In this document: in pieces, positions 45,751-56,027 of the stretch
Layout: the number at the start of each line of letters is the position of its first letter
Numbering within the stretch: position 1 is the first letter of the stretch
Origin: Gymnopus androsaceus JB14
Lineage: Eukaryota; Basidiomycota; Agaricomycetes; Agaricales; Omphalotaceae
Length of the DNA: 64,000 nt
NCBI GenBank assembly: GCA_009733575.1
Contig: ML769723.1
Location: forward strand, 1-64,000
Direction: 5' to 3'
The notes under the pieces: generated by a model
The model's input: only the letters and a program-made list of their open reading frames with translations
Databases searched by the model: none
Told to the model about the DNA's origin: nothing
Translations under genes and position numbers: made by a program

Positions 45751-46146
45751 GGCCATAACTTTTTCATCCAATTTAATGTTTCTTTCTTGGACTTATCTAC
45801 ATGTATCAAATTCATGTATGTTACATGTATGACTTCGAGGACCTGTTGTATCAATTTCTTGGACTAAGACTCATATGTTGAACATAGTCAATTTGTTGTA
45901 GATATACTTTTGTTATAGATAGATTACAAAGCATGATTTCAATGTAGAATAGTATTCATACTAATATGCATTTATTTGATATGGGGCTGTATCGTGGCAT
46001 TTGCAATGTAGTAAGTACCAGAGTTGCGGCTCTGATAGCTAAGCAGTAAAGTATTCCTACATCATTTACAATTTTAAGAAATGATGTATGGAAGGTTTTT
46101 GGTTCAACTTCAGAAAAGGTATTACAGCATGCAAAATTGATTATTT
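45751..46146. other. AT-rich spacer before the right terminal repeat of the KDZ transposon
   Basis: No gene seen. It probably holds the 3' UTR and terminator of the preceding gene. Confidence 0.4.
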
Positions 46147-47861
46147 TCATAGGTCATGGATTCCATATTGTACTCTGGATTCCAGAGTGTACTATATTTA
46201 ATAGTCCAATGGATTCCATACTGTACTCTGGATTCCAGAGTGTACTATATTTACTAGTCCAATGGATTCCATACTGTACTCTGGATTCCAGAGAAGAAAG
46301 ACTATATTTACTAAGTGCATTCGAGAGAAAAAACAACATACTGAAAAAAACAAAAAACAATGGATTCACAGAGTGTACTATATTTACTAGTCCAATGGAT
46401 TTCCAGTACTGATAAAACTCTGGATTCCAGAGTTGTACTATTATACTAAGTCAATGGATTCCATACTGTGCTCTGGATTCACAGAGTGTACTATATTAAC
46501 TATCAAATGGATTTCCATACTGTACACTCTGGATTCCAGTACTCTGTACTCTGATTCCAGAGTGTACTATATTTACTAGTCAATGGATTCCATACTGTAC
46601 TCTGGATTCCAGAGTGTACTATGTATTTACTAGTCCAATGGATTCCATACTGTACTCTGGATTCCAGAGTGTACTATATTTACTAGTCAATGGATTCCAT
46701 ACTGTACTCTGGATTCCAGAGTGTACTATATTTACTAGTCAATGGATTCCATACTGTACTCTGGATTCCAGAGTGTTACTATATATCATGTTATATAGTC
46801 CAATGGATTCCATACTGTACTCTGGATTCCAGAGTGTACTATATTTACTATCAATGGATTCCATACTGTACTCTGGATTCCAGAGTGTACTATATTTAAT
46901 AGTCCAATGGATTCCATACTGTACTCTGGATTCCAGAGTGTACTATATTTACTAGTCCAATGGATTCCATACTGTACTCTGGATTCCAGAGTGTACTATA
47001 TTTACTAGTCAATGGATTCCATACTGTACTCTGGATTCCAGAGTGTACTATATTTAATAGTCCTATGGATTCCATACTGTACTCTGGATTCCAGAGTGTA
47101 TTGTATTAACTAGTCCTACGGATTCCAAACTATATATCATTTTACAGTGTAGTGGTGTTGCTTCACAACTCTAACTCTGAGTATATTGGTTATAGAGTAT
47201 GTCACACAGTGTGACATGTATACACCTGCTGTTTTAAGCTGTGTGAATATGCCAATGGTAAAGTGTCATGTTCAAAGGAATGTGACATTGTACTGTCACA
47301 TTGTGTGACATGGCTGTAACTATATCACATCAGCCTCATGGTACCGGGATGATATCTTAGATTATGTTTATTGTCTTATACACTGTCACATAAGTTGTGA
47401 CATGGTATTGTGACATGTGGAGGAATGTTACTCAAACTACTGATAGGTGCCATACATTGGCAGCCACTGTAGCTCTATGACAGATTTAAATAGTAATCCT
47501 AGTACAGTATGGATTCCAGGGATCTGTATTCCATAGACTACAGAAAGCCATGCACAGGCTGCACACCCATCACCTGAATATTTTCACTATTTTTTATGAT
47601 TTTTTGGGGAATTATGGAGCCTAATAGTTGATTTTTCTGCTGTGACATATGTCACACTGTCACACTGTACATGCGCGACACTTCATATATGGCTCACCTG
47701 CTGGAATCCATTGATGGTCCTGGAATCCATGGCCAAGGGGTGCCAGAGGTCCTGGTTCCATGGATTCCAGACTCTAGCCCTGGAATCCAGGCCCCTGGAT
47801 TTCCTGTGGATTTCAATCATATTAGATACTGGATTGTTACGCTTTGGACTATCTAACTTGT
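46147..47861. repeat. Right terminal inverted repeat of the KDZ transposon
   Basis: The inner part (46150-47120) holds about 18 copies of the 53-bp satellite unit in inverse orientation. Several units near 46290-46560 are disrupted by indels. The outer 730 bp matches the left repeat closely. Open frames across the satellite are artefacts. Confidence 0.85.
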
Positions 47862-47869
47862 TGTATTTA

Positions 47870-48460
47870 CTGGTAGACTGGAATGTTACTGGAATGTTTG
47901 AAGGAACATGTGCATTAATCAACTTCATCCAGATGAGTCAATTCCCCATGTTCCAAATGTTCTCATTTTTGAAGACTTTCTGAACCTTGCAATGCTGCTG
48001 AACTATGCAGAACTGGTCTTGGTCATGATGCCAGCGAGGTATAGCTCTCCTTGCTTGGTCAGCTTTTCACAAACTATCTACCAATTGCCGCGTCAGTGCA
48101 GTCACGAAATGCGTTGTTGGTTGCTGGAAAACTTTCAACTTATGTTAGATCCACCGGTTCAAGATGGGTACAATGACAACGAAAGACTTGATGCTTTAAT
48201 GCTAAAGTCTCTTCTTGGACAGGCTCATACATTGTGGGCAAGTGTCAAGCGCAGGCAAGAGCTTGGGGTTGTGGGGGCAAAGTTTTCCGAGGGATGCCGA
48301 GAAGCAAATTACGGCATCCCAAGTTCTTTCCGCCATTAGTCAAGATCTTTCGGACTTCCCGGGTTTCTGCATGTGGAAGGATAACAAGCCGGCCCCTACA
48401 TTGTACTCATGGCCCGCTCCTCCAGATTCCAGTCGCTATGTAATCCATCGCAAAGTGTAG
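47870..48460 (+). CDS. JmjC-domain protein gene, 3' part
   Basis: Just beyond the right end of the KDZ element is a consensus intron acceptor (TTTACTGGTAG, ending about 47876). Coding-like sequence follows (VPNVLIFEDFLNLAMLLNYAELV, QAHTLWASVKRRQELG) and ends RYVIHRKV with TAG at 48458-48460. One frame change near 48290 suggests another intron or indel. It is read as the downstream exons of the gene at 26301-30564, so that the 17.3-kb element now lies in the intron. Confidence 0.55.
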
Positions 48461-48957
48461 TTTATAATGTTAGTATTCTTAATAACTTTATGTATAAGAT
48501 ATTTCTCTTCTCTATATCTTTACCTATTCCACGCCTAGCTAATACTTATTGATTTTGCTGATAGTTCGAGATTCTGACTTGACCACATGCTCGTGCCAAC
48601 GAGCAGGTGACAGGCACCACGTGCTCGTGCTAACGAGCACCACATGCTTACAATATGCTGCTAGGATTTTCCTTGGATTTTCCCAAAGCTTCCCTCCGTT
48701 ATTTCTCCGAAATATTACCCCTGGTCTAACCTTGGGAGAGCTCTGTCCCTAAATATCTGCCAAATCTATGGTTATTGCTTCTTTTTTAAAAATAGAAGGC
48801 GGTATAGCTATAGCCGCTACTCACGATGCGTGTGATACTACCTGGAGTACGGCACTCCTGATTGTCTCACCAAAAGTTTTAATTCTGATTTTTTCCGTAC
48901 CTGATATTTATAAGAAAGTTGATTTTGTACCAACACGCTCAACCCCCTGTCTCATCC
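48461..48957. other. Spacer with short inverted CACGTGCTCGT-type repeats
   Basis: The part 48586-48650 holds GCTCGTGCCAACGAGC and GCTCGTGCTAACGAGC, two small hairpins around CACGTG, related to dispersed repeats at 17677 and 26275. No gene seen. Confidence 0.4.
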
Positions 48958-51900
48958 ATGTCCTTCTTATGCTTTGTTTGCAATAAAAGCTTCAGCAGGC
49001 TGCAAGATCGCAGCAGCCATATACAGTTAAAAAAGGATGACGCTCATCAGCAGTACCTGCGACAACAAGAACAGAATTTAACCCATCACTTTTGGACGAC
49101 TGTGGAAGCTGCTACCTCTGCAGCTACTACCATTCCTTCTGCGCGCTCACCTATCCTTGACAATGTCTCGGTCCAGTGGAATGATGTGGACCGCGACGAT
49201 CTGCCTTCACCGTGGAATATGGATATTGATTCCCCGGATTCTGACATATATTCGGATGACAAACAAAGCATTATTAGTGGTGCTGAGGTGCCAGTAGTGG
49301 AGGAGGATGACAATGATGAGACCGAGATTTTCACCCAAACAATGGCAGCAGCTGCGCACACTCTGGGTGGCCTTGATTTGGATGATATACCGGAGGCTTT
49401 TAACTTCTTGCCGGATCCCGACCTTGATGTGGCAGAGGGAGAAGCTGGTCCTGGTCCCTCGACTGCTGCATACCGACGTACTCGTCATACATTTATTGAA
49501 ATTGATGCACATCAGCAAAAACTGTTTTGGGCCCAGGAGGATCTAAGGTCACCTGGTCCTCTTAGGCAGCCTGAGGCATCCTAGTTGGCCTGGGAAAAAG
49601 GGTAAAACTTTGGACACCTCAGGTATCCTAGTCATCCTAGGTGTCCTGGGAGATCCTGGGATGTCCTGGGGCATCCTTTGGCATCCTGGGGCATCTTGAG
49701 GCATCCTAGGATGAAAGTTCCATCCCAGGATGCCTCAGGATGCCCCAGGATGCCCCAGGACATCTCAGGATCTCCCAGGACACCTAGGATGACTAGGATA
49801 CCTGAGGTGTCCAAAGTTTTACCCTTTTTCCTAGGCCAACTAGGATGCCTCAGGTTGCCTAAGAGGACTAGATGACCTTAGATCTTCCTGGGCCCAAAAC
49901 AGTTTTTTCTGATGCAGAACAGCCAACTTATAAATGGCATCAAACTGCAGGCCAGGTTTATGGACATGAGCCAACGATTCATAATCGTTGGCAAGCCTTG
50001 TTCAATGCAGGCCCTAAGAGCCAGGAATATAAACCGTTTCGTAACCAACTTGACTGGGAAATAGCCCAATGGGCAGTAAAAGAAAAGATACATCAGAAGT
50101 CATTTAATCGCCTTTTGAATATTCCTCAGGCAATTTTTTGTTTTTATTCAGTGTGGCAATCCGATTGATGTTCATTTTAGGTTAAGGAAAGATTAGGGCT
50201 ATCTTTCACAAGTGCCCGATCCATGCTTGAAACAGTAGACACAATACCAGAACGATCCGGACAATGGTTCACAAAACAACTTTCTTTCAAAGACCGCCCA
50301 AAGGAATTTTTCACTATTCGTCATTGAAATCCCATTGACGCTATAAAGGCTCTTTGGGGAGATTCTGCTTTTTCCAAGGATCTTGTTTATAAACCAGCAA
50401 AAATGTTTCGAGGACTTAGACAAACTGAGGATCAACGGATATATTCTGAGATGTGGACTGGAGGGCTTTGGAATGCAGCACAGGTATGCCAACATCTCTT
50501 TTCTCCAAGAATATCTTTCTGAATTTATATTGAAGGAAGCCATTCCATCAGGAGGAACCGTGGCTCCTATGATAATTGCATCAGATAAAACAAGACTAAC
50601 TCAGTTCTCAGGAAATAAATCGGCGTATCCTGTATATCTGACCATTGGAAATATTCCGAAATCTCTCCGACGCAAGCCCAGTGCCCGAGCCTGCGTTCTC
50701 ATCGCATATCTTTCTGTCGATCAAGTCTCTGACGGTCTCTCCGCAACAGCACTTCGAGTACGAAACTATGAGTTATTCCACAGATCCATGGCACTTGTCC
50801 TTAACCCTCTCAAAGCAGCGGGAGATCCTCGAGGATCTGGGATATTAAAGACTGGTGGCGACGGTGCATTGAGGAGAGTATATCCAATACTCTCCACCTA
50901 TGTTGCTGATTACCCGGAGCAATGTCTCATTACTTGCACCAAGTATGGGACGTGTCCCAAATGTCAACGAGAGGCTGATGCACTTGAGCAGCCCACTCAG
51001 GGTGAACCACGAAAACAGAAATGGACGCAGGGTGTTATTCAGCATTCCCGCTCAACTTCCTCTGCTCAGGGGAGGCATAAAAGTGCACACGCCATGTGCA
51101 TGGAAGTTGATGTCGCTGGTGGAAATTACGAACCTTTCTGGGTTGGGTTCCCCCTTGTGGATATTCACCGCTGCGTTGCTCCTGATATACTTCACCAACT
51201 CTATCAGGGAGTGCTAAAACACCTCATTGGCTGGGTGCAGACAGTAATGGGTGAAGAGGAACTGGACCGCAGGATTTGTTCTCTTCCACCAGCCTCTGGG
51301 GTGCGGCATTTTAAGAACGGGATATCGGCGTTGGCTCAAGTCACTGGAACGGAGCGGAAACATATCGCTAGAATACTACTTTCCTGTTTGGTTGGGAAGG
51401 TGGAATCCAAAGGGATCATAGCTTGTTGGAGTCTGCTCAATTTCATCCACCTAGCTCAGTATCCTTCCCATGACGAAGAAACACTGGGGTACCTGAAATT
51501 GGAGCTAGACACCTGGCACAAATATAGGTTGTTTTTCCTTCAGGATAGCGTTCGAGAGAATTTCAATATCCCCAAATTCCATTCGCTACTACATTACATC
51601 GATGCAATTCGTTGGCTAGGCACTACCGACAACTATAACACGGAGTTGTTCGAGCGCTTACATATTGACTTCGCCAAAGAAGGCTGGAGAGCTAGCAACA
51701 AGCGCGATCATTTCCCGCAAATGGTCAAATGGCTCTCCAGACAGGAAAAGATTGCATCCTACGACTTCTATAGATCCTGGTTGGAAGAATCTCAGAGTCA
51801 TGAAGTGGGAAATGAAGAAGAGGCAGAAAATGAACCAAAGGAAGGAGGTGGGGATGAAACTTTCGAGGTTGTGAGGAAAAAGGGTAGTCAAAGTAGCGGT

Positions 51901-52688
51901 GGTGACAATGCCTCCCAAGCCATAAAGGGACGAATGATGTTGTCAAAACATCCTGCAGAGCCAAAAAAAAGTTTAGTGCGAATCCTTATCTCACATGCAG
52001 CTCCAGGCTTCCTCGCTCATTTGAAGCTTTTCCTCAATTCTCTTCTTCCTCATGCTCAGCAAGTTTCCAAGCACCAAGCACTTCAGGGCACCCTTCCATT
52101 CACCAATTTGGATGTCTGGCACCAATATAAGTTTGCGCCAGCCAATCTATTCAATGATGATTCAGATGGAATACGGGAGATTGTCAAGGCTGTTCCCATC
52201 TGCCCAAAGTCACACGGTTCGACACTGTGATCATTTTGGACACGGATGAAGCAGAGTCGACGGCTGTCCAAGGTAGGATATATTCAATTATTCCATAGAT
52301 TTATCCTGATGCCTAGAGGCCAGGTTGTAGGGTGGCTAGGCTTAGGATTATTTTCTGCTTGCCTAAAACAGTTAATCGGGATGGTTTTTCTGAACCCACA
52401 CCCATTGAATGGCCAACCCAACCATTGGCATATGTGACTTGGTTCACTCATTTCAGGCCTTCACCAGACAATGACACAGGCATGTACCGTATTGAACCGG
52501 CAAAGGATTCCAAGGCACAGGCACAGGGCATGATCATTCACCTCACAGATATTCGACAGAGCTGCATGCTTACACCCAGTAAAACCAGCTGGGATCCGAC
52601 TTGGACCAGGGACAATATCCTTGACAAATGCGAATCATTTTTGGTTAACAATATGCAAAGTAAATATAGTTATCAAACAATCTATTGA
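48958..52688 (+). pseudogene. Plavaka-type transposase gene (CACTA/EnSpm-related), damaged
   Basis: Plavaka transposases are fungal relatives of CACTA/EnSpm cut-and-paste enzymes. The N-terminus has a C2H2 finger (CFVCNKSFSRLQDRSSHIQ) typical of the family, then an acidic linker. The core exon (50383 to about 52227) carries MIIASDKTRLTQFSGNKSAY, PVYLTIGNIPKSLRRK, ADYPEQCLITC with CPKC, DIHRCVAPDILHQLYQGVLK, RHFKNGI, NIPKFHSLLHY and NTELFERLHIDFAKEGWRA. The last exon (about 52318-52688) has YVTWFTHFRP and ends NNMQSKYSYQTIY. Lesions: a 0.4-kb hairpin after codon 190 or so (49506-49917), an in-frame TGA at 50325-50327, and a one-base shift near 52220 that ends the long frame early. It is therefore probably inactive. 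Confidence 0.8.
49506..49917. repeat. Hairpin (foldback) insertion, about 0.4 kb, in the Plavaka gene
   Basis: Arms of about 190 bp are inverted copies of each other (for example CTGTTTTGGGCCCAGGA at 49519 and its complement near 49890). The centre at about 49712 is made of short CATCCTGGGG-type repeats. The arms include coding sequence on the left side, so one arm may be a copied piece of the gene itself rather than a transposed element. Confidence 0.75.
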
Positions 52689-52789
52689 CATGGAGTCAAA
52701 ATTCTGACTTGAGTCATTAAATTCGAGTCACAAAACTCGAGTCATAGCAAAATGCAATGAGTATAAATGTAAGCTCAGTTTGGTATGTT

Positions 52790-55024
52790 TTGTGTGCTTT
52801 TCCCCCATGGTTAACGGACAGAAGCGACCGCACCAGGGGTCTTTTTCTTGGCCTGGCAAGAAGCCATTGCTTGACGTACAAAACCAAGGTTCTGCCACGA
52901 AGCCTACTCATCAGTCGAAGGGGAAGCCTGGAAAAATCTTGAAGCCAAATATGTTTGTTCAAAATGGAGGAGAAAAACTCTCCACTCAGTTGAAAGCCCG
53001 GGCTGGCAAAGCAAGTAATAACGGTATGTCTTGGGTTTTTTTTTCCTGAACCCTACTCATTTTTTTGAAGCCAGCGTCACGGAAACTAACAGTGCTCGGG
53101 GGTCCACTCGATTGTCCGACTATAAGTCCACACTTAACGTATCTGCTCCAGCAGCCCAATCTCAGGCCCAAGCTGAGAAACCGTGTATGTATATCCTCTC
53201 TTACGCATTTCTTCCTATATTTCGCTTCTGTATTCTTATACTTTCATATCCTAGCAGGCAGTAGAGTTATCGGTACGTCCTCCATTGCTTTTACTCTCAG
53301 TCCTGTCTCCTTACCAGACTCAGATGAGTTGGACCAAGAAGTTTGACTAAATTCTGCCGAGAATGAATTTCTTGACGATGTTTTGCCTGAAAGGGAAGGT
53401 AAATTGTACTTAGATTGTACTTAGTGTTTTATCAATGATCCATCCTTAATCCGCATTCAGATCTCCCCGATGAACCTAACTTGGATGGCAATGAAGTAGA
53501 AAGTGAGCAAGACACTGATGGAGAGGAAGAAGATAATGCATGTATACTCTTTGTTTTCAATAATCTTACTTATTCATTTCCCATTTATCTCCCATTCTTC
53601 TAGCTCATAGTCCAGGATGTCACTAATGCTTCAGGCTCAAAACCCAAGGTCAAAAAGGAAGGAAACCCTCACAAAGTTTTACTTTCCGGATTTGAGAACC
53701 GCAAGCTAGCTCTGTTTGCAAAGTGCTGTGCATGAGTGGCAACATGCTTGGTCACTATGTGTCCCGAAGATCCACTGTATAGCTGGCCCACTTTCATGGA
53801 GGAGTTTGAAAGATTGGTGAAGGAGGGAAGATGCCTTGATTTTGTGGAATTGTTGGAACAAATCAATGGTGACCCGGAGGGTAGAGATAAGTTGGTCCGC
53901 TTTGTTAGTGACACTCCCATCCCATGAATCTGACTTTATTCTGACATAACATTTTCTCATTAGATGAATTATGGGTGCTCCGCTGTACGGTATGACCTTG
54001 GAAAGGAAACACGCATCAGAACTGGACAATTCTATGATATCCCTGGAACGCGCTCTTCAACTGAAATGGTTAGTCCACCTTCATGTTGAGCTAGTTGTGA
54101 TTCATGCCTCTTTCCTTAGATATCAGTTGTTACATGGCTGCTCAAAGATCGTAGATACCACCATTCTCAAGTAGATTTGGAGGTATGTTGGAAACTTTTT
54201 TCTAATTTTCTACTGATACATATCCGTTTTCTCTCAGATGCGGACCACAGACAATTTCCCCTTTTGAACACCATTGCTGGCCTACATCCTCCGTGGCTAT
54301 TTTATTGAAGGAAGACCCAAGCGAGACTCACTCTTAATTGCAAGACTGCACCGTGAGCGGCGTATTCCGGTTGCCCTTATTGTCATGGCTATGGTTCTGG
54401 TATGTAGTTCGATTCGAAAGTACTATATTTTTGCAACTTACCTGTTTTTAGATTGGACATGCCTTACAAGAGTTTGCGTCAGGGTATCAGATGATCCATG
54501 CACTCACGACGACCAACCTTGTCAGCCAGTGAGTTCTCAAAATTTGACTTATTCATTTCCTTATTCTCACGTTGTTACCAGTTATTGATCTGTTGCAGAA
54601 ACTATGAGCAATCTTCAGCAGCAGGCAGCTCCCTATGTTGAACGCCTGCAGACTGACTTGTATGAAGCAATGATGTAGGTTTTATTTGTGGATTTTTTGA
54701 TGTCATCACATTCATTGCATCACTTCCAGGTCTGCTGGCCCCCAAGTTATACCATCACAAACATACAACTATGCTGCATTGAATCAATTTGCCTCAATGC
54801 CTGAAGAGTCTGATCAACCGGTTGGAGATGAGAATGGTAGAGGGAGCACTACTGAGAGTCACATTGACGTTAATGAAGGACATGATGATGATCATGATAG
54901 GGTCAGTGATGGAGGAGCTACTGACCCTGAACCAGGCTCTCAGGGGGGCCCCGAGCAGGAAAATGGCCTTGCTGACGATGATAAACATGCTCATACTGAA
55001 ACTGCTGACAAGAACGGCCCTTAA
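52790..55024 (+). CDS. DUF6532-like protein beside the Plavaka gene
   Basis: Many small exons, split by introns of about 50 nt, code for a basic, Lys/Ser-rich N-terminus (KRPHQGSFSWPGKKP), an acidic part (EPNLDGNEVESEQD) and a helical domain. The domain reads FMEEFERLVKEGRCLDFVELL, then TPLLAYILRGYFIEGRPKRD and PVALIVMAMVL. That pattern resembles DUF6532, found in many Agaricomycete proteins near transposons. An acidic tail ends at 55022-55024. Stops at about 53735 and 54266 may lie in introns or be real lesions. The gene starts 100 bp after the Plavaka stop codon on the same strand, so it may belong to the same element. Confidence 0.45.
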
Positions 55025-55139
55025 TGCCATATTGATGCTGTGTGTACATATTGACTATATCTGATGTCCAATTCAATACTGCTGGATTTTTATGTGATTA
55101 ATTCTTGAGACCTACTGAGATTGCTCTAAAAGATAATTC

Positions 55140-55925
55140 AACATGCATCAAGGATCCTTCAGGCATCCCTCAGGTGTCTTTCAGGTATCTGCAGATCTTG
55201 CTCAGGCATCTGCGGGTGTCTCTCAGGCATCTGCAGGTCTCACTCAGTGATCCACAGGTGTCTCTCCAACATCCTCAATGTGTTCTCAGGTGTCTTTCAG
55301 GTATCTGCAGGTCATGCTCAGGCATCTGCAGGTCTCACTCAGGGATCCACAAGTGCCTTTCAGGGATCCGTAGGTGTCTCTCCAACATCCTAAATGTGTT
55401 CTCAGGTGTCCTTCAGGTATCTGCAGGTCATGCTCAGGCATCCATGGGTGTCTCTCAGGCATCTGCAGGTCTCACTCAGACATCCACAGGTGTCTCTCAG
55501 GCATCCGCGGGTGTCTCTCAGACGTCCACAGGTGTCTCCCAGGCATCCGTGGGTGTCTCTCAGATGTCCACAGGTGTCTCTCAGACGTCCACAGGTGTCT
55601 CTCAAGACATCCACAGGTGTCTCCCAGGCATCCACAGGTGTCTCTCAGACGTCCACAGGTGTCTCTCAGGCATCCACAGGTGTCTCCCAGGCATCCACAG
55701 GTGATTCCCAGGCATCCACAGGTGTCTCTCAGACGTCCACAGGTGTCTCCCAGGCATCCACAGGTGTCTCTCAGACGTCCACAGGTGTCTCTCAAGACAT
55801 CCACAGGTGTCTCTCAAGACATCCACAGGTGTCTCTCAGATGTCCACAGGTGTCTCTCAGGCATCCACAGGTGTCTCTCAGACGTCCACAGGTGTCTCCC
55901 AGGCATCCACAGGTGTCTCTCAAAG
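55140..55925. repeat. 21-bp minisatellite
   Basis: The unit is close to CACAGGTGTCTCTCAGGCATC, in about 35 tandem, partly higher-order copies. All three plus-strand frames are open for about 200 codons, a result of the repeat length being a multiple of three. Coding is not supported. A short inverse copy lies at 7766-7802. Confidence 0.85.
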
Positions 55926-56027
55926 TCTCTTGGGTGCTTTCAAAATGGGTTGAGGGCAACAATGTCACTCTCGGATTGATTTTTTCCATAACTTTAGTAA
56001 ACTGAGAGCATGCAAGGGACTTGTGAA
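55925..56027. repeat. Left half of a repeat unit split by the palindromic element
   Basis: It matches 7925-8031 (a few base differences). The right half continues at 59257. The last 8 bases, CTTGTGAA (56020-56027), are the target duplication. Confidence 0.85.

Larger units (their letters stand above)
30565..47861. mobile_element. Giant KDZ transposon, about 17.3 kb
   Basis: Long terminal inverted repeats (30565-32524 and about 46147-47861) start ACAAGTTAGATAGTCC and are closely similar over their full length. They enclose a KDZ transposase on the minus strand and two multi-exon genes on the plus strand. The ends are flanked by TGTTTCTA (30557-30564) and TGTATTTA (47862-47869), which match at 6 of 8 positions. 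KDZ elements make 8-bp target duplications, so this is a plausible but imperfect duplication. The element lies in an intron of the JmjC gene. Kyakuja, Dileera and Zisupton are the named KDZ lineages; I did not assign one. Confidence 0.8.

Noticed and set aside
55105..56005. Long open frames (about 200 codons) in all plus frames, and several on the minus strand.
   Set aside because: They span the 21-bp minisatellite; a unit divisible by three without stops keeps every frame open. Composition is purely repetitive.
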